64,000 bases of DNA from CAWAND01 sp963783335 (lineage in GTDB: Bacteria; Chloroflexota; Anaerolineae; Anaerolineales; E44-bin32). The notes under the pieces are model-generated. The model did not search any database. It was not told the DNA's origin and saw nothing but the letters and a program-made list of their open reading frames with translations. The DNA lies in assembly GCA_963783335.1 (NCBI GenBank), contig CAWAND010000004.1, positions 558,001 through 622,000 on the forward strand. Reading direction: 5' to 3'. Shown here piece after piece: positions 16,467-26,177 of this stretch (positions are counted from its first letter, which is position 1; each line of letters starts with the position of its first letter). The position numbers were made by a program, and so were the translations under genes.

Positions 16467-17159
16467 CTACTCTTCTTCTGAAGACTCCCCTTCGGCGGCG
16501 CCTTCTTCTTCTTCGCCCTCTTCCGCGCCACGCCGCTCGACCAACTCGGGTTCCGCACCCACGCCGAGCAGTTCGGCCTCTTCTTCCTCTTCTTCTTCCT
16601 CTTCTTCGGCCATGTAGATGACGTGAGCGATCATGTCCCCAGGATCGTTGATCACACGGACACCCTTACCAATGACCAGATCTTCCACCGTAATCGCATC
16701 GTCAATTTCAGCCAGAACGCTCAGGTCGACTGTGATACGGTCCGGAAGGTCGCCCGGCAGCGCTTCGACTTCAATTTCGTTCAGGCCGGCGACCAGCACA
16801 CCGCCCATTTCCTTGACAGCGGGAGCGTTGCCCAGCAGCTCGATGGGGACCTCGGTCCGGATGGCCACGTCCATGGCGACCTTGAGAAAGTCGACATGTA
16901 CCATCTGGCGGCTGATTGGATCGCGTTGAACATCGCGCACGATCACCTTATGAGACTCGCCACCCACGTTCAGATCAATCAGCGTTGACCCAGTGATGCC
17001 CCCCATCACGCGGGCCGTTTCCAGCGCATCCAGGGCGATGGGGATGGGCTCGATGCCGCTGCCGTACAGGATTGCGGGGAGCTGACCCTGCCGACGGATC
17101 TGTTTGACACGCTTGCCAACCATAGCACGTGTGTTGGCTTCAAGGGTATGTGTTTCCAA
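16467..17159 (-). CDS. rplY: Ribosomal protein L25 (Ctc form)
   Basis: A 5S rRNA-binding protein of the long Ctc type. The N-terminal L25 domain (ETHTLEANTRAMVGKRVKQIRRQGQLPAILYG) and the C-terminal TL5 beta domain are complete. It is followed by a tail that is almost only glutamate and glycine: a run of Glu after YMAEEE, and a last segment ending GESSEEE. The TTG start at 17159 is preferred because GGGAGG lies seven bases before it; the ATG at 17174 has no ribosome site and would include it in the coding part. Terminator at 16421-16443. Confidence 0.9.
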   Translation of the reverse strand: METHTLEANTRAMVGKRVKQIRRQGQLPAILYGSGIEPIPIALDALETARVMGGITGSTLIDLNVGGESHKVIVRDVQRDPISRQMVHVDFLKVAMDVAIRTEVPIELLGNAPAVKEMGGVLVAGLNEIEVEALPGDLPDRITVDLSVLAEIDDAITVEDLVIGKGVRVINDPGDMIAHVIYMAEEEEEEEEEEAELLGVGAEPELVERRGAEEGEEEEGAAEGESSEEE

Positions 17160-17233
17160 AGTTCTGCCTCCCATAAACTGGCATTGGGCCGTCCACCCCG
17201 AAGGTCGCTCTGGCGGACGGGCAAGTGTCGATT

Positions 17234-17722
17234 TTACCGCCGAAAGAGGCGGCTGATGAAGAACAGAGTTCCCAAAATGAGTCCGGCGCCGAGTCCGGCA
17301 ACGAGCGACCCCCGAGTATCGAAGACGGGCTGGATGGGGCCTTCGACGTTCCGGGCCAGCAGAAAGATCGTGCTGCTGCCTTCACCCAGCTCGGCATGGC
17401 TGGCCACCGTCACCCCCGCGCGGGATCCGCTGAGACGAACCTTATCACCGAGGATCACTCCGGCTCCGCTATTGTCAATCGAAACCACGTCACCACGCAC
17501 GGCCAAAGCCCCGGAGAAGCTCATCCCGGCCGTCTCCGCCGTGATGACCCCAGCGCCTCCGGTGCGCAGTCCCACGTCGCCCGCCACAATGCGACGGGCG
17601 CCGCCGCGATGGATACGCACCAATTCCGCCTCAACCGTCCCAATCTCAGCACCGCTGAGATTGACAATCTCGGCGTTCATCGAGTCCTGTTTCGTCGTCT
17701 CTTCTTGCTCCGGATCTTCCAT
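17234..17722 (-). CDS. Beta-helix-like protein with C-terminal membrane anchor
   Basis: About 162 residues. A short acidic N-terminus is followed by a region of repeated short strands with regular Gly, Val and Ala (for example IVAGDVGLRTGGAGVITAE and VRGDVVSIDNSGAGVILGD), which resembles a right-handed beta-helix of the bactofilin kind, then a hydrophobic helix (LVAGLGAGLILGTLFFISRLF) and RR. It may polymerise or form a scaffold on the inner face of the membrane. I do not recognise a named family. It lies upstream of rplY on the same strand, 75 bases away. Confidence 0.6.
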   Translation of the reverse strand: MEDPEQEETTKQDSMNAEIVNLSGAEIGTVEAELVRIHRGGARRIVAGDVGLRTGGAGVITAETAGMSFSGALAVRGDVVSIDNSGAGVILGDKVRLSGSRAGVTVASHAELGEGSSTIFLLARNVEGPIQPVFDTRGSLVAGLGAGLILGTLFFISRLFRR

Positions 17723-17832
17723 CACAGGCCTCACATGCGTAAAAAAGGCCCCATCCCCGATCTCGAGGGGGGCGCTTGTCCGACGTTGGACTCGAATTCT
17801 ACCCGGGATGTGCGTCCTTCGTCAACCTCACG

Positions 17833-17861
17833 TTGATTTCGTTTGGCCGCCATGTTAAACT
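17833..17861 (+). promoter_or_regulatory. Promoter of the secreted protein/pth/mfd operon
   Basis: TTGATT at 17833-17838 and TAAACT at 17856-17861 are separated by 17 bases. It lies after an in-frame ATG at 17843, which supports the ATG at 17927 as the true start of the next gene. Confidence 0.45.
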
Positions 17862-17926
17862 TGCAGATTGCCTCTTCGCAGGCAGACAGGGGCGGCTCAA
17901 ACGGCGTTTCCAGCGGGCACAGGGCG

Positions 17927-18601
17927 ATGATCTCACATCTCCGGCACATCATCCCGATCCCAATCTTCATGTTTTCTGTGACCGCCTCCTGGCACGCGCA
18001 GGTGCCCGGCTATGCCGAGATTACCAGCCCCAGCCAGGGACAGCCCCTGGCAGGTGTGGTCACAATTGAAGGGACAGCCTTCCACCCCGCTTTTGCGGCC
18101 TATGGCCTAAGCTTCGCCTATGATCCCAACCCGACGGACACATGGTTCCCCATCGGCGATCGCGTCACCACCGCGGTCAGCGCAAGCCGCCTTGCCGTCT
18201 GGGATACCGGCGGCCTCACGCCGGGCACCTACCAGCTTCGACTCACCGTGTACCTCGAGGATGGCAAGGCTCTGGAGACGACGGTCGGCGGACTGCAAAT
18301 CGGACAGCAGCCTTCTTTGGCCACACCTACGAGCTCTGCATCTGTGACGTCTGTTCCCTTGGCCGACAGCCAACCTGCTCAACCCCCACAAGCAGGCGAC
18401 CAGGTTGTATCTCGCCAGCCCACGCCCGGAGATAACCTCCTGCAGGTCCTGAAAGTGGGCGCGTTCAGCGCCATCGGTGCCCTGCTCCTCTTGGGTGGGT
18501 ATGCAGCTCTGCGACCGAAGGTACGCTCCTACCTGGGCTCTGTTCAGAATCGCCGACTGGATCCCAGACGGCGATCACGCAGACGCGGTGATCGCTCATG
18601 A
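17927..18601 (+). CDS. Secreted protein with Ig-like domain and C-terminal membrane helix
   Basis: About 224 residues. The start has signal-peptide character (ISHLRHIIPIPIFMFSVTASWHA), then an extracellular beta domain beginning YAEITSPSQGQPLAGVVTIEGTA, which reads like an Ig or bacterial Ig-like fold and ends TVGGLQIGQ. A Pro/Ser/Thr/Gln-rich linker leads to a membrane helix (VGAFSAIGALLLLGGYAAL) and a very basic cytoplasmic tail. The binding partner is unknown. Its end overlaps the start of pth by four bases. Confidence 0.65.
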   Translation: MISHLRHIIPIPIFMFSVTASWHAQVPGYAEITSPSQGQPLAGVVTIEGTAFHPAFAAYGLSFAYDPNPTDTWFPIGDRVTTAVSASRLAVWDTGGLTPGTYQLRLTVYLEDGKALETTVGGLQIGQQPSLATPTSSASVTSVPLADSQPAQPPQAGDQVVSRQPTPGDNLLQVLKVGAFSAIGALLLLGGYAALRPKVRSYLGSVQNRRLDPRRRSRRRGDRS

Positions 18602-19185
18602 GCGAGCCATGGCTGATTGCTGGGCTGGGCAACGCCGGCCGGGGCTTTCGTGAAAATCGTCACAATGCCGGCTTCATGGTTCTCGACCGAGCAGCCAAAT
18701 CTTGGGGAACCGACTTCAGCAAGACTCAAAACCAGGCCCTGATCGCCGAAAGCCGGCGGGACGGGGACAAGCTGCTTCTGGCCAAGCCGCAGACGATGAT
18801 GAATCTCTCCGGACGAGCGGTGGCGCCGCTGGCGCGCTACTATCGGATCCCGCTCGAGCAGATCATCGTCGTTTACGACGACCTCGATCTGCCGCTTGGC
18901 AGCCTGCGGCTGCGGCCGTTCGGAGGCACCGGCGGCCATCGAGGCATGGAGTCGATTGTTCACGAGCTGGGCAGCGACAACTTCGCCCGTCTGCGGATCG
19001 GAATCGGCCGGCCTCCGGGGCGAATGGACGCCGCCGACTATGTGCTCCAAGACTTTTCTTCGGGCGAAGCGGCCTTGTTCTCAGACACAGCCGACACGGC
19101 GGTCGACTGCCTTTCCGTCTTCCTGACAGATGGGATCGAAACGGCAATGACACGCTTCAACGGCGGTCCTGAAGAGGCGGCGTGA
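18598..19185 (+). CDS. pth: Peptidyl-tRNA hydrolase
   Basis: 195 residues, the usual length. Motifs IAGLGNAGRGFRENRHNAGF (with the catalytic His), KPQTMMNLSG, VVYDDLDLPLG with the catalytic Asp, and GGTGGHRGMESI are all present. It frees tRNA from peptidyl-tRNA that has dropped off ribosomes. ATGA overlap with the gene before and GTGA overlap with mfd after make it the centre of a coupled operon. Confidence 0.95.
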   Translation: MSEPWLIAGLGNAGRGFRENRHNAGFMVLDRAAKSWGTDFSKTQNQALIAESRRDGDKLLLAKPQTMMNLSGRAVAPLARYYRIPLEQIIVVYDDLDLPLGSLRLRPFGGTGGHRGMESIVHELGSDNFARLRIGIGRPPGRMDAADYVLQDFSSGEAALFSDTADTAVDCLSVFLTDGIETAMTRFNGGPEEAA

Positions 19186-22100
19186 ATCTCAGCCCGCTCC
19201 TGGCCCCGATCCGATCCTTGGAGGCTTTCGACCGCCTCAAGGAGTGGTTGGCCAGCGATCTTCCACAGGAACGCACTTTGCGAGTGCCGCGCGCGGCTCG
19301 CCCGACGGTCACCGCGGCCTTGGCCGGCGAGGAGCCGAGGCCGGTTGTGGTGCTTGTCTCGAGGACCGACCGGCTGCTCACGCTGGCCGAAGAACTTCAG
19401 ATCTGGGATCCCGCCCTCAAGCCCAGTATCTTCCCCGAGCCCAACCCCTTGTTCTACGAGAGGGCCCCTTGGGGACCGAGAACCCGCCGGCAGCGGGTCA
19501 GCGCCCTGTTCGCCTTGGCCCAGGCCGGGGAGTTCGGCACCCCTCCCCGAGAATCGCCCATCATCCTCGCCCCGGCCCGAGGCGTGATGTCCCGCAGCCT
19601 CCCCCCGTCGGCCTTCAACGCTGAGTGCTGGACCCTCGAGCCAGGCCACACGGTTCGGATCGACCAGCTGCTTACACGATTGCTCAACATAGGCTATGCA
19701 CCCAACAGCGTCGTCACGCAACCGGGCCAATTCAGCCGCCGAGGAGGGATCGTCGACCTCTGGCCGTCTGCATTGCCTGCCCCGGCGCGTTTGGACTTCT
19801 TCGGCGATGAACTGGACACGCTGCGCCAGTTCGACCCCGAGTCACAGCGTTCGCTGGATGTCATACCCATGCTCAAGGTGATGCCGGCCAGAGAGGGCCT
19901 GCCGCGCGAATTCGATCCCCATTGGAAAGACCTCCTCCCGCCCCAGGCTGTGGACGACGACCGCCCCAACCCAGAAGAGCCGTTTCTCGAGTTCTTTATC
20001 CCATGGATGTGGCACCAGTCAGCCAGCCTGCTGGATTACATCCCCTCTTCGAGCCTGGTCCTGATGGATGACCGCTTGGCATTCGAGGAAGCGGTGGATG
20101 AGTTCGAATCCCAAGCTGTGGCCTTCCGTCAGGACCAGATAGAGGAAGGGCTTCTTCCCCAAGATTCGCCGCTAACATACGTTACTCGGACCGAGATCAG
20201 CGAATCTCTGGACCGAATGGGCGCGGTGGATCTGGGCATGGCGACCGTGGAGTTCGAACCCGTGCTTGGCCTCGGGGACGCATTCGAGCCTGGCCCGCGC
20301 TTTGGCGGGCAGGTTCGCCCTCTGATCGAACATCTGGGAGCTCGCGTGGCAGCCCACGAGACTTGTGTTGTGGTGAGCAGGCAGGCCTCGAGACTAAATG
20401 AAATCTGGCGCTCGGACGGCGGCAGCAGCGCGTTGGTGGAACAGCTTCCGGATGAATTGCTTCCGGGGGACCTGTTCTTCCTGCAGGAGGCACTCAGCGA
20501 AGGATGGACGCTGCGCCTTGAGGACTCGGGCGCAATTCATCTGCTGACGGACTCGGAGATCTTTGGTTGGGCGCGGCCCCGCCCGCGGCATCGCCAGCCG
20601 GTACGAGCAGCGTCGCCAGAAGCAAGCTACGCGGACCTGAAACCGGGCGATTTCGTCGTCCATATTGACTACGGAATTGGACGGCTTCAGGGCCTGGTCC
20701 AACGAACCCTCGACAGCCTTGCCAGAGAATACCTCCTGGTCGAATACGCAGGCGGGGCACAGGTTTATGTTCCCGTGCATCAGGCCGATCGCCTGACACG
20801 CTATGTGGGTGTCGAGGGAAGCCATCCGAAGCTCTCGAGTTTGGGTTCGACGGAGTGGGAACGGGTTAAGGGACAGGCCGCCGAGGCCGTTCAGGAAATC
20901 GCCCAGGATCTGCTTGACTTGTACGCCCGGCGCATGGCGGTCAAGGGCTATGCCTACGGGCCGGACTCGGAGTGGCAGCGAGAACTCGAAGCTTCCTTTC
21001 CATACGTGGAAACCGACGATCAACTGCATGCGCTCGAGGCCGTGAAATCCGACATGGAAGGGCCGCAGCCGATGGATCGCTTGATCTGCGGAGATGTAGG
21101 CTACGGCAAGACCGAGGTGGCGTTGCGGGCAGCCTTCAAGGCGGTGATGGAAGGACGGCAGGCGGCCGTGCTCGTTCCGACCACCGTCTTGGCCCAACAG
21201 CACTTCACCACGTTCAAGCAACGTCTGGCCCCGTTCCCGGTCACGATCGAGATGCTTTCAAGGTTTCGCTCACGATCTGAGGCACAGGCCATCGTCGCGC
21301 GGCTGGCAGCCGGCGAGGTGGACATTGTGGTGGGCACCCATCGTCTGCTCCAGAAGGACGTTGAATTCAAGAATCTGGGCCTACTAATCATCGATGAAGA
21401 ACAACGCTTCGGCGTGACCCACAAGGAATACCTGAAACGGATGCGCACTGAGGTGGATGTGTTAACGCTGACGGCCACACCCATCCCGCGCACGCTCTAT
21501 ATGGCTCTGACCGGAGCCAGAGATATCTCCACCATCAACACGCCACCAGAAGAACGCCTGCCTGTGATCACCTATGTCGGCCGCTATGAACCACGCCTGA
21601 TTCGGCAGGCCGTGCTGAGGGAGGTGGACCGAGGCGGTCAAGTCTTCTTCGTCCACAACCGCGTTCAGACCATCAACACGCTGGCCCACCGACTGGAGAA
21701 ACTCGTGCCAGAGGCACGGCTGGGCATTGCTCATGGCCAGATGCCGGAGGCCCAATTGGCCAATGTGATGCAGCGTTTTTCTGTCGGGGAAATCGACTTG
21801 TTGGTGAGCACTTCCATTATCGAGTCGGGCCTAGATATTCCCAACGCCAACACGTTGATTGTTGACAGGGCCGACATGTTTGGCCTGGCACAGCTCTACC
21901 AACTACGGGGCCGGGTGGGCCGGAGCTCAGCGCGCGCCTATGCCTATTTCTTGCGTCACCCACAGGACCATCCCAGTGAGGAGGCTCAGCGCCGGTTGGA
22001 GATCATCGCCGAGAACTCGCAGCTGGGATCGGGGTATTCGATCGCGCTGCGGGACCTCGAAATGCGCGGTGCAGGCGACATACTGGGCACCCGTCAACAT

Positions 22101-22658
22101 GGACACATCGTCGCCATCGGGTTTCATCTGTACACGCGTTTGCTGGCAACGGCTGTGCGCCGTTTGCGGCATCAAACAGCGGGCCCCCTTCCGAGATCGG
22201 ACGCTTTGGCAGAGGCGCGCGCGCCCTTGACGGTCTCTATCGAACTGCCCCTGGCCAGCGCAATCCCCACGGACTACGTTGAGGATCGCGATCTGAGGCT
22301 GCGGCTCTATCGCCGGATGGCGGAAACGCGGCAGCTTTCTGAAGTTGAAGACCTTCAATCTGAGCTGGTTGATCGCTTTGGCCCCTTGCCTTCTGAGGTT
22401 GAGAACCTACTGTACCAACTGAAGGTGCGCATATTGGCTGCGAGAGCCCAAGTCGAGGGGATCGGCATGGAAGGGCGGCAGATCTTGCTCCGGACGCAGT
22501 CATTTTCCGAAGACGGGCCAATGCCGGAGCTTGGCCCGGACCTACGCCTCAGCCGCAAGGGCCTTTGGCTCCTCAGAGAGGGGAATCCGAATTGGCCAGA
22601 ACGACTGCTTGAGGTTCTGGACATGCTGGGGAGGATTCATAACGCTGTTCCGGCATAA
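19182..22658 (+). CDS. mfd: Transcription-repair coupling factor Mfd
   Basis: 1158 residues, full length. The UvrB-like N-terminal part (SIFPEPNPLFYE, SRRGGIVDLWP) is followed by the RNA polymerase interaction domain (LKPGDFVVHIDYGIGRLQGL) and the RecG-like helicase: Walker A GDVGYGKTEVALRA, DEEQRFGV, LTATPIPRTLYMAL, and QLRGRVGRSSARAYAYF. The C-terminal TRCF domain follows (LPLASAIPTDYVEDRDLRLRLYR). It removes RNA polymerase stalled at lesions and recruits UvrA. GTG start overlapping the end of pth. Confidence 0.97.
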   Translation: MNLSPLLAPIRSLEAFDRLKEWLASDLPQERTLRVPRAARPTVTAALAGEEPRPVVVLVSRTDRLLTLAEELQIWDPALKPSIFPEPNPLFYERAPWGPRTRRQRVSALFALAQAGEFGTPPRESPIILAPARGVMSRSLPPSAFNAECWTLEPGHTVRIDQLLTRLLNIGYAPNSVVTQPGQFSRRGGIVDLWPSALPAPARLDFFGDELDTLRQFDPESQRSLDVIPMLKVMPAREGLPREFDPHWKDLLPPQAVDDDRPNPEEPFLEFFIPWMWHQSASLLDYIPSSSLVLMDDRLAFEEAVDEFESQAVAFRQDQIEEGLLPQDSPLTYVTRTEISESLDRMGAVDLGMATVEFEPVLGLGDAFEPGPRFGGQVRPLIEHLGARVAAHETCVVVSRQASRLNEIWRSDGGSSALVEQLPDELLPGDLFFLQEALSEGWTLRLEDSGAIHLLTDSEIFGWARPRPRHRQPVRAASPEASYADLKPGDFVVHIDYGIGRLQGLVQRTLDSLAREYLLVEYAGGAQVYVPVHQADRLTRYVGVEGSHPKLSSLGSTEWERVKGQAAEAVQEIAQDLLDLYARRMAVKGYAYGPDSEWQRELEASFPYVETDDQLHALEAVKSDMEGPQPMDRLICGDVGYGKTEVALRAAFKAVMEGRQAAVLVPTTVLAQQHFTTFKQRLAPFPVTIEMLSRFRSRSEAQAIVARLAAGEVDIVVGTHRLLQKDVEFKNLGLLIIDEEQRFGVTHKEYLKRMRTEVDVLTLTATPIPRTLYMALTGARDISTINTPPEERLPVITYVGRYEPRLIRQAVLREVDRGGQVFFVHNRVQTINTLAHRLEKLVPEARLGIAHGQMPEAQLANVMQRFSVGEIDLLVSTSIIESGLDIPNANTLIVDRADMFGLAQLYQLRGRVGRSSARAYAYFLRHPQDHPSEEAQRRLEIIAENSQLGSGYSIALRDLEMRGAGDILGTRQHGHIVAIGFHLYTRLLATAVRRLRHQTAGPLPRSDALAEARAPLTVSIELPLASAIPTDYVEDRDLRLRLYRRMAETRQLSEVEDLQSELVDRFGPLPSEVENLLYQLKVRILAARAQVEGIGMEGRQILLRTQSFSEDGPMPELGPDLRLSRKGLWLLREGNPNWPERLLEVLDMLGRIHNAVPA

Positions 22659-22681
22659 ATCCTGGCAGCGCCGGCTGAATC

Positions 22682-23578
22682 TCAGACCTGGGGACGATAC
22701 TGGATCAACCCCACCAGGTGAGGCTCCCCATCAACATACTCGATCAACACCGTCCAAGCTCGCCAATTGAACTCATTGCCGCCTTCAGGCGCCGACCGGT
22801 AAAACTCATAGAAGTTGAGATTGGCGTACGCCGCCGGGCGCCGGATGTCCTGGACAACCGATCCGAACTGAAGCTCATCACAAGTAAGCGCAGGTTGCCC
22901 GGAAAAAACATCGTCAAGTTGTGGCAAGACGGCATCGGCAAATGTCCCATTGATCTGGGTGTTGCTCGCAAAGTGGGTTCCCCAGTTGACGACCGTAGGA
23001 TCGGCAAACAGATCTGCCACCTGCGCCTTCGTGAAGCGCACTTCTGGATTCCACCAGTCCACCCTGATCAAAATCCCGCGCGAGACGCTCACCAGACTGG
23101 CTAATTCATCCCCATCCCGATTGTTGAGCGCCTGTGACAGCCCGCTGACAATGGCGTTGGCTCTGGCATCGGCACAGAACTCATCTGCCGGAACGTACTC
23201 GGTCAGCTTCCCCCTCTGAACCCAGCCCGTCCGTCCATCCGGGCGGATAATCTCAACCCACTCGGAACTTCCCAACAGGGTGGCGTTGCCCGTCAAGTGA
23301 ATATCCCTTTGCGTGGGTGTGAGAAAGCCGTTGGTCAACCCCGAGAGCCCGGCGTTTAGCCTTACGGGCAGCTGGCCCCCATCATCTACGCCGATCACAG
23401 CGTACTCCACTCCGGTAGACGAGGGGGGCGCCGTTTCGGTGGGAAGCGGAGTCGGAACCTTTTGTGTCGGTGTGGGGCGTAGGGGTGTCGGCAGGCTTTG
23501 GACAGGCACAGCGGCTCGAGTACAGGCGGCCAAGAACAGACATCCGAGGACCATGGCAAATCTTCGAGTGCTGGCCAT
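22682..23578 (-). CDS. Lipoprotein of unknown function
   Basis: About 298 residues. A short basic start (MASTRR) and hydrophobic core end in LAAC, a clear lipobox, followed by a Pro/Thr-rich linker (TPLRPTPTQKVPTPLPTE). The mature part begins with a possible SH3-like section (WVEIIRPDGRTGWVQRG), then a helical/beta region with FCADARANAIVSGLSQALNNRDGDELASLVS and a C-terminal YVDGEPHLVGLIQYRP. I do not recognise the family. Upstream in-frame ATGs at 23596 and 23614 are also possible. It lies 97 bases after lon on the same strand. Confidence 0.65.
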   Translation of the reverse strand: MASTRRFAMVLGCLFLAACTRAAVPVQSLPTPLRPTPTQKVPTPLPTETAPPSSTGVEYAVIGVDDGGQLPVRLNAGLSGLTNGFLTPTQRDIHLTGNATLLGSSEWVEIIRPDGRTGWVQRGKLTEYVPADEFCADARANAIVSGLSQALNNRDGDELASLVSVSRGILIRVDWWNPEVRFTKAQVADLFADPTVVNWGTHFASNTQINGTFADAVLPQLDDVFSGQPALTCDELQFGSVVQDIRRPAAYANLNFYEFYRSAPEGGNEFNWRAWTVLIEYVDGEPHLVGLIQYRPQV

Positions 23579-23675
23579 TCGTCTGAGACGACCCATGCGC
23601 CATGCGTCACGCATGGCCGACCGTGAATCGTCGTTCAGGCAGCGGCGATGATCGTGGACCACGGATTGAATCGGC

Positions 23676-26177
23676 TCAACCGCTTGCGGCGCGAACGTGG
23701 GCGGCACCAGAATCAGATTTGCCGGTCGGCCTGGGCTTGGACTTGGGTTGGCCGGGCACAGGTCGCAATGCCAGATCAAAAACCTCATCCATGTGCCTTA
23801 CCAGCTTGAAATCAAGCGCCGCCCTGGCCTTGGCGGGCACTTCGACCAGGTCCTTCTTGTTTTGGGCCGGCAGGATGATTCGCGAAAGTTTCAGGCGATA
23901 GGCTGCGAGGACTTTCTCCTTGACCCCGCCAATCGGGAGCACGCGGCCCCGTAGGGTGATTTCCCCGCTCATTCCCAGATCGCGGTAGATGGGCCTACCG
24001 GTCAAAGCTGAAGCCAGAGATGCCGCCATCGTGATGCCCGCACTGGGACCATCCTTCGGGATGGCGCCTTCCGGGATATGGATGTGGATATCGGTGTTCT
24101 CAAACAGCTCTGGGTCAAAGCCCAGTTCATTTGCTCTGGATTTCACAAACGACAGAGCGGCCTGAGCCAATTCCTGCATCACTTCCCCAATCTGGCCCGT
24201 GATCTGCATGTTGCCCTTGCCCTCAACCAGGAGGACCTCTACCGGCAGCGTATCGCCCCCATTCTCGGTCCACGCAAGGCCCAGCGCAGCGCCAACCTGG
24301 TCTTCGTGTTCAGGCTCGCGGGGACTGATTTGCGGGGGCCCCAACAATCGAGCCAACATGCCCGGTGTGACTCGTTTGGGGGTCTTGTGGCCTTCGGCTT
24401 TCTTTCGCGCCACCTTCCGGCATATCTTCCCAATCTCCCGTTCGAGATTGCGTACCCCGGCTTCCCACGTGTACTCGCGGATGATCGCCTGGAGCGCCTT
24501 CTCGGAGATGGCCAGCTCCTCCCCTTCCAGACCGTTTTGCTCTATCTGGCGCGGGATGAGGAACTTCTCGGCGATGATCACCTTTTCTTCCTCGATATAT
24601 CCCGGAAACTCAATCACCTCTAGCCGATCCAGCAGCGCCGAGGGAATGGAATCCAGAGTGTTGGCCGTGGTGACGAAGAGCACCTTCGACAGATCATAGC
24701 CAATCTCGAGGTAGTGATCAGAGAATCCATGGTTTTGTTCTGGGTCGAGCACCTCCAACAGCGCCGCCGACGGATCTCCCCTGAAGTCGTTTCCGAGCTT
24801 GTCGATCTCGTCCAGCATGAACAGCGGGTTGATGGTTCCCGCCTTGCGCATTCCCTGCAAGATGCGACCGGGAAGTGCCCCAATGTACGTTCTCCGATGG
24901 CCGCGGATTTCGGCTTCGTCTCTGACGCCGCCCAGCGAGATTCGAGCAAACTCCCGGCCGAGGGCGGAGGCGATCGACTGTCCAAGCGACGTCTTCCCGG
25001 TGCCGGGTGGACCGACGAAACATAGGATCGGCTGTCGCTGCTTGCCGCCAGCCAGACTGCGCACCGCGATGTACTCGAGGATACGTTCTTTGGCTTTGTC
25101 GAGGCCGTAGTGTTTCTTGTTGAGCACCCGCGAGACGTGCTTGATATCCAGATTGTCTTCGGTGGCCCCCGACCATGGCAGCTCGATTAGCCAATCGAGG
25201 TAGGTGCGGATGATCCCCACCTCGGGAGACATCGGCGGCATTTGGGTCAGCCGTTGGAGTTCCTTCTTCGCCTTGGCGGCCACCTCGTCTGGCAAGTCGA
25301 GGTGGTCTACGCGTTCTCTCAATTCGCCCAGTTCCTGGCTCCAGAGATCCGACTCCCCCAACTCACTCTGAATGGCCTTCATTTGCTCGCGCAGATACAT
25401 CTCGCGTTGGGAGCGATCAACCTCGTTCTGGACCTGCGCATGGATGTGGTCCTCCAACTCAAGCACATCCAGCTCCCTTCCCAGGAGCACACTTAGCCGC
25501 TGAAGACGGGCCATCGGGTCGAATGTCTCGAGCATCTCCTGCCGTTCGATGATACTCAAGGTCAGAGCCGAGGTGACCAGATCTGCCAACCAACCCGGGT
25601 CTTCAATGTTGACGGCGTACAGATAGGCCTCTTCGGGGAGTGTCCGGCTGAGCCGCACGGCTCTTTCAAAGAGAGTCAGCACGGCCCGCATCAAGGCGAG
25701 GCTCTCAGTGCTCCTGGCCTTGGGCTCATCCACCGGCTTTCCTTGGGCTCGGAGCGTGCCATCTACCACCAGGTAGCGGACAATTTCGACGCGGCGACGG
25801 CCCTGGGTCAGGATTGAGATCGAGCCATCCGGCATCTGCAGCGGACGGCTCACGGCGACTTCTGTCCCAATACCGTACAGGTCACTTGAAGTGGGATTCT
25901 CGACTTGGGCGTCGATCTGTGCCACAGCGATCATCGTCTCGCCGTTGTGAGCGGCATCCTCGATGGCTGACAGAGTAGGTTCGTGGTCAACAAAGAGCGG
26001 CGTCACCATGTTCGGAAAGACGACGACGTCCCTGATAGGCAGGATGGCACATTCGATCAAGCCTTCATCGTCCAAGGGAGCGTCGTCGATGTCATACAGC
26101 TCATCCGCCCGACGGCTCATACCTTCACCAAATTCAGGGAAGAGCTGGTGCGTCCAATAGGAAATTGAAGCGCTCAT
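23676..26177 (-). CDS. lon: ATP-dependent protease Lon
   Basis: About 833 residues, the family's usual length. The N-terminal LAN domain starts with CAILPIRDVVVFPNMVTPLFV, then a coiled helical section (DRSQREMYLREQMKAIQSELGE), the AAA+ module with Walker A GPPGTGKTS and Walker B FMLDEID, and the protease domain with the catalytic Ser in IPKDGPSAG and Lys in PIGGVKEKVLAA. It degrades unfolded and regulatory proteins. ATG at 26177 overlaps the true stop of folC (ATGA). In the sequence as given the frame also stays open upstream through folC because of a one-base frameshift there, so automatic calling gives an artificial 1299-residue FolC-Lon protein. Confidence 0.93.
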   Translation of the reverse strand: MSASISYWTHQLFPEFGEGMSRRADELYDIDDAPLDDEGLIECAILPIRDVVVFPNMVTPLFVDHEPTLSAIEDAAHNGETMIAVAQIDAQVENPTSSDLYGIGTEVAVSRPLQMPDGSISILTQGRRRVEIVRYLVVDGTLRAQGKPVDEPKARSTESLALMRAVLTLFERAVRLSRTLPEEAYLYAVNIEDPGWLADLVTSALTLSIIERQEMLETFDPMARLQRLSVLLGRELDVLELEDHIHAQVQNEVDRSQREMYLREQMKAIQSELGESDLWSQELGELRERVDHLDLPDEVAAKAKKELQRLTQMPPMSPEVGIIRTYLDWLIELPWSGATEDNLDIKHVSRVLNKKHYGLDKAKERILEYIAVRSLAGGKQRQPILCFVGPPGTGKTSLGQSIASALGREFARISLGGVRDEAEIRGHRRTYIGALPGRILQGMRKAGTINPLFMLDEIDKLGNDFRGDPSAALLEVLDPEQNHGFSDHYLEIGYDLSKVLFVTTANTLDSIPSALLDRLEVIEFPGYIEEEKVIIAEKFLIPRQIEQNGLEGEELAISEKALQAIIREYTWEAGVRNLEREIGKICRKVARKKAEGHKTPKRVTPGMLARLLGPPQISPREPEHEDQVGAALGLAWTENGGDTLPVEVLLVEGKGNMQITGQIGEVMQELAQAALSFVKSRANELGFDPELFENTDIHIHIPEGAIPKDGPSAGITMAASLASALTGRPIYRDLGMSGEITLRGRVLPIGGVKEKVLAAYRLKLSRIILPAQNKKDLVEVPAKARAALDFKLVRHMDEVFDLALRPVPGQPKSKPRPTGKSDSGAAHVRAASG

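Noticed and set aside
18646..18668. Another GTGAA...TCACAA palindrome inside pth
   Set aside because: CGTGAAAATCGTCACAA breaks the symmetry and lies in conserved codons (RENRHNAGF), so the match is due to coding constraint.
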